DNA from: Tubiluchus corallicola
Taxonomy: Eukaryota > Priapulida > Priapulimorpha > Priapulimorphida > Tubiluchidae
Direction of reading: 5' to 3'
NCBI GenBank assembly: GCA_030141605.1
Contig: JAQGDQ010000226.1
Location: 1 to 64,000, forward strand
DNA: 64,000 bases
The position numbers and the translations under genes were made by a program. Positions 9,810-21,223 of the stretch are shown here, piece by piece; the first letter of the stretch is position 1; each line of letters opens with the position of its first letter. The notes below the pieces were generated by a model. The model was not told where the DNA came from. It was given only the letters and a program-made list of their open reading frames with translations, and did not search any database.

Positions 9810-11153
9810 TGTATTTATTCGCATCGCCATTATCATGTAATCATTCTTTTGCATATAATCATTGTAAGTATCACTTGTTAAATGTTCGTACAATGTAAAA
9901 ATAACTATGCGCATGTTTTGAATTTATCGTTCTTGTTTTCTATAAACGGAATTGCGATATGAACAAACTTTGTTCTAATCGTATATTTGCACCTCGCGAA
10001 ATGTACTTAAACTTTTAAACACCAGGGTTTTCAGTCGCCCAATAATTGCTTTCCCCCCTTTTTTGTGAAGAGCTAAAAAGATGAAAAGTTCCAAAATATT
10101 TACAAAAAAAAACTTAGTCTGCGTTCGCGACTGCATATAGACCTATCTACACAATTTAGTTAGACAAAAATATATTAGAAGAAATCATTATTGCAAAATG
10201 AGGCTGCTTAAAATAGATATTAATTATTTTGATAAACAATTTCTGCGTACTTTAGTTTTGTTGTCCTCTGGCATGGTGATAACAACAAAGTATTACTGTC
10301 AACACGCACGCTATCTTTTAGAATTTTATGGCTCTTGTTAGGGTCAAAACCTTAAAATTTTCTGTAATAGAAAACGGTTACATTGACAACAAAAATTCCT
10401 TGTAACACTGTGACGTCACGCCAGTTCTTATGACGTCATCATGGGTACGTTGGCAAAAATTGGTGACACTGATACGCAAGTTACAACGGCCATTAATCAT
10501 AATGAAAAATTGTGAACACATTACAGCTGGTTGAAAAGAACCCGTATGGGATTTACTGGAATTTATATACCTTGTAATTTCCATATAAACTTCATAAAAT
10601 CTATGCTTTTAAGTAAGTAAGTTTAATTATTACAACATGTTCAGTGTAAGAATCAATCATATTATTTTAATAGATACAAAATTATGCGTTAGTTAGTAGA
10701 TTACAAGGCGAAAGGTGGCGAAGAAGTAAAGGTTATCAAGTACAATTTAGTGCGACAAGTGGCAGGTCTAGTTAAAAAGTGAAAATTACTTAAACTTACT
10801 GATATTGCTTGCGTTATAGGCATTCAGAACATTAAGGTAGTGACACTTTGTGTGTAAACAGACCAAAGTACGGAAATTAAGTACACAGCCTTATACATAT
10901 TATCTACAAACCCACAAACAAATTTGCAAGAACAGCATTAAATCTTGTGTTTCTTGGTTGCCATTAATTTCGTTTTTATTGCGTTTATTTCAAGTTTAGA
11001 GCCTTTGGGAGCAAATGCCTTTCTTGCTACATTTTACATGCGAAAACTAGGCTCACTATTCAAATAAATTCGTTAGAATAGGTTTGCTATATAGACCAAA
11101 ACACTGTGGAAATTTTTGTAGAATATTGTTACGGAAAGTGTCGCTATTTTGCT
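9810..11153. other. Non-coding, nothing recognised
   Basis: AT-rich DNA upstream of the two-exon gene; it presumably holds that gene's promoter. No ORF with coding character. Confidence 0.4.
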
Positions 11154-11326
11154 ATGGAAAATTCGACTCGACAACGACCTGCACTGAACGAACTTCTTGC
11201 TTTTTCAGAATCCGAATTATCAAAAGTTATAAGTTGTCACTTTCAGAATGGAAAGACAGTTTGGCGGTACCATGAATTATTGATAAAACGAACTGACTCA
11301 ACTGGTCGCTGTAGGCCTTATTATCA
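11154..11326 (+). CDS. Exon 1 of a two-exon gene for a 133-residue unknown protein
   Basis: ATG at 11154 opens a frame of 57 codons plus two bases that ends at a donor CA|GTATGT (11326/11327). The encoded start is MENSTRQRPALNELLAFSES, then a charged segment with FQNGKTVWRYHELLIKR. The frame remains open upstream to 11106 without another ATG, so an earlier non-ATG exon part cannot be excluded. The split codon CA|G is completed exactly by the exon at 12700. No domain is recognised; there is no signal peptide or membrane segment, so it would be cytoplasmic or nuclear. Confidence 0.5.
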
Positions 11327-11677
11327 GTATGTGTTTCTTTTTCTTTTTTTCAATTTGTATTGATTTCAGGTCTGTCTATTTTTTACCTAAAGGTCAAAAT
11401 CGTCAAACACAGCGTAGAAAGTTTCAGTTTTACACAAAAACTAGAAGAAAATCCGCTAACGAAGAATTTCTGATACTAAACTTTTTCTTGCTGGTTCATA
11501 TAAGAGGAAATCGTGTGTGAAGGTGTCGTTTCCGAAGAAAGTCTGGAACTTGATTTCGCGTGTTTTAATCGCTAGATGGCGCCAGCAAAATTCGGTCCTT
11601 AGTTACGGCAGCGTTTGGTTATCACGTGTCACATTTCGCTGTGTAGCATTGCTTACAAAATATAAGTCGTGTAGGGA

Positions 11678-11727
11678 GTCCTGACATAGAGAGGTGAGCA
11701 GAATCATGTCCCTGGACGTGTGATTCA
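11678..11727 (+). mobile_element. Short LINE 3'-end remnant
   Basis: About 50 bp match the 3' end of the LINE relic at 46930-47470 (positions 47403-47454), including GAGGTGAGCAGAATCATGTC, with only a few differences. It marks a second, heavily truncated insertion of that family, in the intron of the two-exon gene. Confidence 0.7.
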
Positions 11728-12699
11728 AGAAAGAAAAAGAATTGCTTACAAACTCAGCGTCACAGCGCTATCCAACGATGCCGTTGGTAGCACATCTGTT
11801 TAGCCTGCAATTTACCGAATTTCACGAGCAAAACCGAACAATATGTTTCGAGTGAAAGTGTAACTTCGAGGCGTGTTTTCATTAGAAATGAAATTAGTGT
11901 TAAATTTTAAGTTATGGTTAACTCTTATTTATTATTATTATTATTTATATACTTTAAATTTGACCTTTAATTTGAACCACGTTACATTTTTATTATTATG
12001 GAAAACGCCTGACGTCGTAAGTGAAGATGCCTACCGCTGCACCAATCTCTGGTTAGTTTCTGATGCAAGCAATAGTTGTGTCCACTGTCCGGTTGCCGTT
12101 AATTGACTTTCTAAGCTAATTATTCAAATTATAAAAGTTAGCAATTGCTATTTTGGACAGTAAATTAAAATGAGATTGAGTCTAAACAATCGTCCGGTCT
12201 TCCTTTAAGTTTAACATAATGACTTCAGATGTAATCTAATAATGACAGGCAGGCTTAACGTATCACATTGGCCTGGCCATCGTGGCTTGTAAGCACGATG
12301 ATTGTAGGCTTGTAACAAACAAGAAAACAAAAAATCTACTAAGTGATAAGTTTGTATGGCAAGTGAAGCCACTTAGAAGCAATTTTCCAGGTGATCATTT
12401 ATTTACCGAGTAGGCTTCTCGTTCCTTAACATTTTCAAGAACAACGACAACAAAACGACAACCTCAATGACAATGACAACATCAACATCAACAGTAGCAG
12501 CAATGGCAACAACAACAGCAGCAGCAACAACAACAACAAACAGATGCAAGTTACAGCAAATTGCATTATTGAACATTATTAAGATTCTGATTTACAGTCG
12601 ATGTTTTCCTCTTTTATGCTTGTGCCTTTTGTGTATTTAATTGAACATTACAAGTGTCAATTATCGGATTTTTGCAACAAATTTTTTACGTTTTTAAAG

Positions 12700-12928
12700 G
12701 TTTGAATATCTATTGAAGAATCAACCAGGACAATGCAAAACTAAAGACGAATTCATTGATGTAAAGTCAGGCAAATTCATACCGCCACGTCTGTTATTGT
12801 ACCCTGCACTAGTTGAACGAATGCAGAAATTTCCATTCCCGTTTGAGTTAGAAGACGGGGATCTTTACGTCATTTACGTTTTTCTACATAAAGATGACTT
12901 TATGGCGAGAATACTCCGGTATTATTAA
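12700..12928 (+). CDS. Exon 2 (terminal) of the 133-residue unknown protein
   Basis: The acceptor TTTTTAAAG|G (12698-12699) follows a T-rich tract. The first base completes the split Gln codon from 11326 and the frame then runs 75 codons to TAA at 12926-12928. The segment FEYLLKNQPGQCKTKDEF leads into KFIPPRLLLYPALVERMQKF and an acidic FELEDGDLYVIYVF stretch. This has the alternating pattern of a small folded protein and not of low-complexity DNA. The 1.37-kb intron contains a short LINE 3' remnant at 11678-11727. I cannot assign a function. Confidence 0.5.
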
Positions 12929-13866
12929 CCAGTAACGACTAATGTATCGTTTTCATTATGTGTGGAACAAGTATTCAAGTGGTTGGTTGTTCGTGAAGCA
13001 TCCGAATTATGTGTGGGGGGTGTTTTTTTGAAGTTCCCACTGGATATAATAGATTTCGTGTCAGAATGAATGCACATTGTGAGATTAGGTTCCTAGCTGG
13101 CTTGAACCACTGATAAAATTAATAACAATTATGCCTTCTAGGTGTCGTCAAGTTTTCGAAGATATTTACAGCTGCAGTTATGACATCTAATAAATTTCCT
13201 TAATTACATAGCTGGCACCACATTGTAAAATGTGTATGAACATTTGTACCTGCTTTGCGAAGCCTTGACGCCTTGACAACGATAACGATGACGGTGATAG
13301 CGGTAGCGACACCATCACGACAACTTGGAACTGAGCAAAATCCTTATGGAAGTGCAGGATATGCAACTTATACAAGTATAAAGAACGACAGCATTATAGT
13401 ATCCTGCACCGTTTATTGTCTGACATTCAAAATTGTTTGTAACATTAAAAATGATTGATAAATCGCATTTTCTAAAAAGCTGCATAAATTACTGAGTCGT
13501 TGTAATGTATTTTTATTATAGTAAACAGTCATTTTTAGTGAATTAATTTCGTGTGCATTGTCAGTTGTATATAATTATGTAAATAGCGTGTCCTCTTGTA
13601 TGTGTGTGTTTTTGTTGTTGTATACTTTGTTTTATTGTAATTTCAGTAAGTTTAATCTTATGTTTTAATGTGTAGTCTTAATGTCTTATATATTACAGAG
13701 ATTCTCATATCTCTTATATTATATGCATGTTTTACATGGATTTTAAGTCTGAAATAAAAATGTGAATTTGAAGGCATCCGAACCAACAATTCGGTTTCGT
13801 CCTTCATGAAGATTTTGTAAATTAACAAACACGTGAGTGTCGCTCATTTAGCCTGTTTTGTATAGA
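12929..13866. other. Non-coding, nothing recognised
   Basis: T-rich DNA downstream of the two-exon gene, probably including its 3' UTR. No further feature. Confidence 0.4.
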
Positions 13867-13867
13867 T

Positions 13868-14815
13868 AGATTATTATTATTATTATAATTCTTATTTTTA
13901 TAAACTATGTACAAAATACATTCTCTCTATTTGTAGGGGTATGTTTAAAATTTCTAGAAGCATTTATAACGTATTAAACATATATATAATTTAGAATCTA
14001 ACACAAAGTCTGAGAGAGATCATATACAATAGACATAGTTATAGATTATAATCCATCACAACATACATACATAACAAAAGATAAAGAGCATATTTTAATA
14101 CATAGTAGGAAAATCTACACGCATTACACACAATGAAAAACAACGAGTACAGTTATAATAAATATAATTACCAATTTTAATGCAATTACACATAATCATA
14201 AATAAAAGCAAAACAGCATATAGAAAACACGACGAGAGTTGTACAATTTCATCACCAACAGACTATTTACATACGGGCGAAAAACGATAGGAATTCACTC
14301 GAGATGAGATTTGCAAGAGCATTTATAGCATTCATTATCTTGGCTAGAGAAACACATAGTCCGAATCTAACGTAGGCAGAGTGCTAATAAAATCATTTCT
14401 TTTGGCTTGGTTTACTAATGTACATTCAAATAATAAATGATGTACAGACTGACGGCTTAATAAGCAGTTACATGTACTATTAGGAGCATGCCCAATTTTA
14501 TACAAAAATTAATTAAAATTTCCCTGCTTAAGTAATGAACTGAAAGCTAGAACTTCTAATTTTCTCTTGCCCAAAGAGACAGGGAATTGCGTGGGCGTAT
14601 TAAAAACTTTTATCGGGTTAATACTGGTGTTTGTACATTGGTACTTGTGGCGACATCTATTTATCAAGTGTAATTTGACAATATCATCATTTGAGGCAGA
14701 TAGTACTTTCAGAATAAATTTTGTAGCTACTCTTTTAAAGATTAGGTGTATAGCTAGAGGGCTATGCGGTTTGTCAAATGCAAATGCAGGAAAGTACTTC
14801 TAGCAAGATATATTG
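13868..14815 (-). mobile_element. LINE 3' relic with (AAT)n tail
   Basis: On the minus strand from 14815 the translation reads VLPAFAFDKPHSPLA, a KRKLEVLAFSSLLKQGNFN segment, and SRQSVHHLLFECTLVNQAKR. This is the C-terminal reverse-transcriptase region of a LINE, with in-frame stops. It resembles the relic at 830-1433, which shares the QGNFNxFLYK/R core. The 3' end runs to an (AAT)n tract at 13868-13888 that reads as its tail. Confidence 0.7.
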
Positions 14816-14855
14816 CTTTCGGGTCGTATTTAATTGTCATACTTTAATATAATAA

Positions 14856-15074
14856 CTAGCAAAAACCCCGCAAAAGATTTTGCGTATAAATACACGTGTA
14901 ATCAATAATACGCGAACATCCTACCTAGTCCTCATTTATAACACAAAGCCCGTAACATCCTGCCTACTTACCTAACGCAAAGCCAGCACGCAGCTTTTTG
15001 CTGAATTAAAGCTATAAGCAATAATGGATGACGTCACAACAATGGCATTGCGTCAGCAGTTTTCTATGTAGTTA
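14856..15074 (+). repeat. Dispersed repeat A, copy 1
   Basis: This stretch starts at ACTAGCAAAAACCCCGC and contains the small palindrome CGCAAAAGATTTTGCG. It is repeated nearly exactly at 56740-57005. It has no coding capacity, and the class is unknown. Confidence 0.8.
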
Positions 15075-15829
15075 TACAATGTATACCAGCACTGCTGCAT
15101 TTTGGCTGATATTGTAACATACATGGTAGAAATAGTGGAAACACAAAAGAGATTTGGATTTTGCTGACAATAAAAAAGAAGATTCCGAATTCTTTCTACC
15201 AATCAACTAAACAATTTGCGACAGTACTGTAGGTGTGTCATACAGGCTTTGGCTAGTTAAACTGAACTTTTTGCAATAAATAGTCAAAAATCTCAACGTT
15301 TAAATCTTTGAAATCAGGCTGTTACTTCCCCCTTCAATTCTTCACTGTGATTATTTTTTCATCCAAATTTTTCTAACTTTCTTTTCCAATTTCTCCTATC
15401 TTAATCGCACAAGCTAGCCGAATACAGACAACAAAGCGCGTCTGCATATTGATACCATAATTTGACTGAAACACCTTGCTGAATAGTTATTACCAGAGTT
15501 TGACGGAGTAAAGTATGATGTCTTATAAACACGCGTAAGCTCTTAAAAACGGATCGTGTAAACGGTACGTGAGACAGCTACATGAATAATTTTGCAACAC
15601 TGTCGAAGAGGTCTCGTAAGACAATGCACTTAAGTGCATAAATTTACGACGCGTGCATGAATACGAGCCCTGATACTGAAATGTTAAATTAAAAAATTAT
15701 TCCATTACCAGTTGGCTGACATAGCTAGAAGCGGTCAGATCGAGGCTAGAATGTTCATAAAGTTCGCTAACCCGCAATAAAAGATTTATACCTTTGCCCA
15801 TGGCAAAGCTTCGCCCCGGCTGAATAACA
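15075..15829. other. Non-coding, nothing firm
   Basis: No gene seen. A small hairpin-capable TTTGCCCATGGCAAA lies near 15795, just before the next LINE relic. Confidence 0.4.
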
Positions 15830-16300
15830 AATAACAGATTGTATCAACTAGCTAGGGTAGTTATGTTTGATAAATTAAATGCAATACTTCTGCCCGAAAA
15901 CCTTAATATAGCTGCCTTAGGAAATAATGATCTGTTGAAGTTGTTATTATTCGGTAAAGATGAATTTAACTATGTTACTAACTGTAAAATATTCCAATGC
16001 ATACATGACTTTATATTACGTACTAAACGCTTCCAGTAGTTTCCATCTGATATAAAATGCATCATTCATAAATAATCGTACATTAATATTTACTAAATGT
16101 CATTTTTTACTAATGTCTAATGTATCACTGTAGTAAAACTTTAGTATACAAAAGTATACTAAAAACTAAGTATAGTCTATTCTTACTGTAAATGTTCTTG
16201 TAAATAGTGTATAAAGTCTGTTGTGGTGAGGATCTTAAATCATGTTGTACAAACTGTCTGATCTAATCCTAAATAAATTATGTTTAAACTAAACTAAATA
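15830..16300 (+). mobile_element. LINE 3' relic
   Basis: The plus-strand frame 15839-16039 ends LLKLLLFGKDEFNYVTN and IHDFILRTKRFQ, the characteristic closing segment of many LINE ORF2 proteins. About 260 bp of AT-rich 3' UTR follow and end in ACTAAACTAAATAA. Only the last about 65 codons remain. Confidence 0.6.
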
Positions 16301-19208
16301 ACAGATTCACAAAAAGCGGGAACGACAGGTAAATCACGTTAGTTGGCAATAATATTCTTAATGAGCAGTAACTGCAATAACTGTGTGATGTTCTGGTTGA
16401 GTTTGCAGTCGTAAGTACGATAATTTAGTTTTCATGCTGTACAGATTGAGTTATAAATTTTGTAATTGAGATTTGAGAAAAAAGTAATATTTCGAAACTT
16501 TTGTGTTCTATAATAAACGTTCCATATGGTGTGGGTGGTGTGGGGTGATGGATGTGGTATGGTTTGTCATCGCGGGTATATGTGCTAAATGTTTTGTGAA
16601 GCCTTTGCTAGTCGTGTATTTAATTTCGGTGGTATGGGGTTTATATATTTATACTTATATGTATAATAATATATAAGTGTGATAAGATTAAGATATATAT
16701 ATATATATATATCTTATATATCTTAACCTTATCTCGGATAAAGTAAATGACAACACTTATTTCACATTCCTGACAAAACTACTTATTCTTTTATGTAATA
16801 TACCAAAGAGTGTTAAAAATGGTGCCAGTGGTTGTCACACACACAATTCACACTTAAAAGGGGAATTTATATAAACCCTAGGGAGCCTTTATAAAAACTC
16901 GAATAAAATCATATTTTGGAACATGGTGCTTATTAAAGAAATTTAATCAGAACGTTTCAGAATGTTATGTTTTAAATTTAGTTTTGTGAAATATTTAGCA
17001 TTTCAAATCAACCATGTCCTTGTAATAATTCACATATCTAACCAATTTACAATGACTGTGCATTATCAATGCAGCCGAAAATACTAATGGATATTAGCAA
17101 AATGTTCGGATTAAATCTATTTTAATAAGTTTCTGTTTACTCGTAGAAATGAACGAAATAGTTGCAAATTAATATTAGCTGTAAGATTGAATTGTAACTG
17201 CAGCAAATAAAATTAAAATTAAATAAAATTTAAAACTGGATATAGCATGGCAAGCATAAAAATCGTTTTAAATTTTTGTGTAAAGTCACAAAACGTTTAT
17301 TTACATGTAAAGTCATGTAATCTTTTTACACAAAAATCCATTTCAAATCATAAAAATTTATGTAATCAGTGTAATCTTTTATAATCTGTCTAGTTTTAAG
17401 GTTTGAAAATTCTAAATAAGAAACAGTTGATTTTACGAGATCCTCCTTCGAATTTCAAGGCCCATTTACGTGCGTCTGGAATTCTAGTAAACACAACTGT
17501 CCGATCATAGAACCAGATTCCACACGTCTATAATAACTGGAAAGCAAATGGACACACGCGACATATAAAACTATAAGCATATACATTTACAATATTATAA
17601 CGACAAAATATGTCACAGTTACATTAATAATTGAGCATCATTAAGATCAAATAAGTAAAAACTGGTCTACTGTTTACAATTTTACAATTATATGCGATGT
17701 GGTTGTATGTACACTATGGTAGTGCAGGTCGCCATAATGTCACACACTGAATTTATGATTCAACCCATAAAACTCATCAAAGCATGCAGAAGGTGTGATA
17801 AGAATCACAAAAATGCGAAAAGGTAGAGAAAATGATGACCTACAAACATTATTGCGCTATTTTTAGTTACAGAATACGAATTCACAACATGGATCTTAAC
17901 ACGTACATCTTAAGTTTAGCACACGAAGTGTTTAATCATCCTTAGACCTGTACTTGCCCAGGGCATGGCAGCAGGTCTAATTAATTACTTTTGTCATCTG
18001 ACCTATTAAAATTGATGTCTGTATTCTTCTGCTTTTAGTTAATTGAGCCTTTAACATACTCTTTGCAGATGCATAATTGTGCTCATAATGCGGTTAATAA
18101 GTTTTTAGATTGGTTGTTTTTATCGTGTACATATGTACTTTGTTCATATGCTCATTGACTAGACTGCGAAACGAATAAAAATTCATAAGTACCAAAATCT
18201 GCAGCCAGTTGGCCAGTCGGCCAGTCAGTCAGTCAGTCAGCCAGTCAATTAATCAATCAACTAGACAAATGCTCGGTTCACCCGGTTTCACTCCTAGTTT
18301 GACTTAAATCACCTGTCAGCAAATTAGTCGAATGATTGTATTGCATAGTGTTGCTGACGATTGTGTATGCAGTTGGCCAAGATATATTTACTAGAATGGA
18401 AATAAATAAAACAGCTTTAATTAACAACATTATAATGTATATGCTAATAAGTTTTTATTTTTTATCAAACACATATTTTATTTTACATGATGTTATAACG
18501 TTACTTCGTCATTTATGTAGTGATAAATTTGCAAATAAGATTACAAATAAATAAATAAATAATTATCAATGAGTTAATCTAGTCTCTAAATTAAAATGCA
18601 TCCAATTAGTTAGAAAGTAGTCTGTACGTCCATCGTAAGTAAACTAACATTTTAAAATACTACTCAGAACAAATAAATATCTATTTTTAGAGTAAGAGGT
18701 TGTTTAAACGAATTTATAACCTACAATGTGCACCAAATACGTGTTACGCATAATGGGGACGCGATAATATTTTTTGGGCCCTATTCTGCACTTTCAATTA
18801 TTCGTTTTAGTCTCACAAGTGACCCATATTTGTAAAGGCATTTACCAGAAATGTCATTAAAAATCAAACACGTGTTACACACACACTGTAGCACTATTTA
18901 TTTCTCATAGTTAATTTCATAATACCACTCCGAGGCTAAGTGTGAGTGTGTAGAGTAATCAAGAACAAGGTGAGTTCTGTAGCTTTATATTATTCACACT
19001 TATTGCGGACGACAATTTTTATTTTAGATGGTAGAAGAGAGTAAGTGAAAAAAATGAATTCAAGAAAAGAAAAATCGAGGAAGTGCCTTCAAAAAAGTCG
19101 CCTAAAAGTTATATGTCATAGACTCAGGAATGAGTAATTATTAATCTCAATAAATGAAAACATCCCGCATTAAAAAAGACAAGGAAAAAGAAAGGACACA
19201 ACACTTAA
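16301..19208. other. Long AT-rich non-coding stretch
   Basis: No supported gene. It contains an AT-rich palindrome (16681-16734), an inverted repeat around 17262-17345 (AAATTTTTGTGTAAAG facing CTTTTTACACAAAAAT) and a short (CAGT)n run at 18207-18245. A 72-residue hydrophobic frame at 18336-18554 looks like chance AT-rich DNA. Confidence 0.5.
16681..16734. repeat. AT-rich imperfect palindrome, cruciform-capable
   Basis: GATAAGATTAAGATATA on the left pairs with TATATCTTAACCTTATC on the right, around an alternating TA core. One mismatch is seen in the outer arms. Confidence 0.8.
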
Positions 19209-19660
19209 AGATAAGATAAGACAAGACAAGACAAGACAAGACAAGACAAGACAAGACAAGACAAGACAAGACAAGACAAGACAAGACAAGACAAGACAAG
19301 ACAAGACAAGACAAGACAAGGCAAGGCAAGGCAAGGCAAGGCAAGGCAAGGCAAGACAAGACAAGACAAGACAAGACAAGACAAGACAAGACAAGACAAG
19401 ACAAGACAAGACAAGACAAGACAAGACAAGACAAGACAAGACAAGACAAGACAAGACAAGACAAGACAAGACAAGACAAGACAAGACAAGACAAGACAAG
19501 ACAAGACAAGACAAGACAAGACAAGACAAGACAAGACAAGACAAGACAAGACAAGACAAGACAAGATACAAGACAAGATAAGTAAGATGAGATGAGATGA
19601 GATGAGATGAGATGAGATAAGATGAGATAAGATAAGTTAGATAAGATAAGATAAGATAAA
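19209..19660. repeat. Pentanucleotide microsatellite with sequence domains, about 450 bp
   Basis: The array runs from GATAA units into a long ACAAG block. Seven or so GGCAA units lie inside it (about 19319-19354). It then changes to GATGA (19587-19619) and back to GATAA. All variants keep the 5-bp register. The 5-bp period without stops leaves long open frames on the minus strand, which are artefacts. Confidence 0.97.
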
Positions 19661-20645
19661 CATTTAATTTTACGTCGATTTTAAAAACACTACAAGCTGC
19701 AAGAGTTTATGTCACCGACGAATGACGTTAGCGTCACCAATGATGAAACACTTCGAACTACCAGTGTAGTACTTCTTCAAGTGATCTTTCTTTTTCTATT
19801 TTTGCTATTTCAATTGATTTTTATTTTATCTTAAGTTCAACTGCAATTTACAAAGGGCAACACACCACAAACAATTCAATTTTATGTACCTGTCACAATA
19901 ATACAGCACAGACACTTATATTCGCACTCAATGTAAACCTCACTCTCAAGTTTTAGCAGTACAGTTTATTCAGGTATGTCAATTTATTTGTTTTAGTTTG
20001 GTTAATTAGCTTCTATTCCGGCAGAGCTATTGTATAATGCTTGGTTTTCTCTTACGATGCAGTCGCTTTTACCTTTCCTAACTTATTATATTTTAGATCA
20101 ATGTTAGTGAGCTACCATTTTTTTGTTTATTTTCTTTCTTCACACTGGTACATACTTTCTGTAATTTTCAGGCTGATGAGGCATATTAGGGCGTAAGCTT
20201 CTGAAATAAATAAATAAACAAACAAATAAATAATCTATTGTGAGACTATACAGGGCATCCAAAACTTATTTCAGCACGATGGAGTTTTTATTTATATTAT
20301 TAATACATAAAATTAAGCAACACAGAAGCACAGCAAATAAATAACACATACGTATCAAATCACTGGTCACCGTCACAGAACAGAGTGAGATACAACAAAA
20401 ACTGAATTACATGTAATAACTTCACACTGCAAAAATTAGTTTCATGTGATTTATTTACCTTTTTTCATTTGAAGATAAAGTACAGTGTTACTTTGAAACG
20501 TCATGTTTTTCCATATTTTCCCTTGTTTTGTAATTGTGGGATTATTTTACTCACCTGTCACTATTCCTACCTTTAAGAATTATTTTGCGTTATGCTGAGC
20601 TGAGAACAATATGAAATATATTCTTCAGCTCTATTTGCTCACAAA
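19661..20645. other. Non-coding, nothing recognised
   Basis: AT-rich DNA with an (AAATA/AAACA)n stretch at 20200-20232, typical of a retroelement tail, but no associated coding remnant was seen. Confidence 0.4.
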
Positions 20646-20995
20646 CGTATAGGTGATAGTGGACGACGATTATGGTGACGATGATTACGGTGATGATGAT
20701 AATATGATGCTGACGATGACGAAAAAGATTGTGACAGTTAATGACAATGATGACTGCACCTATGATAATAAGAATGGACATAATAAGCTACCACATTTGG
20801 TGATTATTAGGGTAATGAAAAAAGTCACTGATAATGATGATAATGACGATGATAAAGATGACAATGCTGATGTAGCTGTTGTTGTACACGATATTGATGA
20901 TGATGGTGATGGTGATGGTAGTTGTTGTGGTGATGGTGATAGTAGTGGTGGTGTTGGTGGTGGCGATGTTAATGATGATGGCGCTCGTGTGTTGC
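20646..20995. repeat. Degenerate GAT/GGT-rich tract
   Basis: Imperfect GATGAT, GACGAT and GGTGAT units make a frame of mainly Asp and Gly. It lies about 140 bp upstream of the collagen-like gene's first coding exon and is most likely non-coding. Confidence 0.6.
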
Positions 20996-21136
20996 TTTAA
21001 TTTTTCAAGAGTTGTAGATCAGATAGAAACTTGGAAACTCTATCTTTCAAGGCATACTATGATACTTTTAAATTAACTTACCAAAGTGTATCACCATTAC
21101 CTTTAATAACTTATACATATATTTTCCTTTTTACAG

Positions 21137-21223
21137 TCATGATGTTGAGAAAACCACGGTGGCTCGTTTTAACTTTCGTTCTGTTTTTTGTACCCGGAAT
21201 TGTGCAGGCACAAGATGACATTG
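21137..21223 (+). CDS. Collagen-like gene, exon 1 (signal peptide)
   Basis: The acceptor CCTTTTTACAG|TC at 21135-21136 implies an upstream 5' UTR exon. ATG 21139 (or 21142) starts the signal peptide. The donor is ATTG|GTATGC at 21223/21224, phase 1. The non-coding first exon and promoter were not found. Confidence 0.8.

Noticed and set aside
18336-18554. 72-residue hydrophobic ORF
   Set aside because: AT-rich DNA readily gives such frames; no homology, promoter or poly(A) context.
19147-19576. Leu-Ser-Cys repeat frames on the minus strand
   Set aside because: A 5-bp repeat without stops gives the same pattern in all three frames; no flanking coding sequence.
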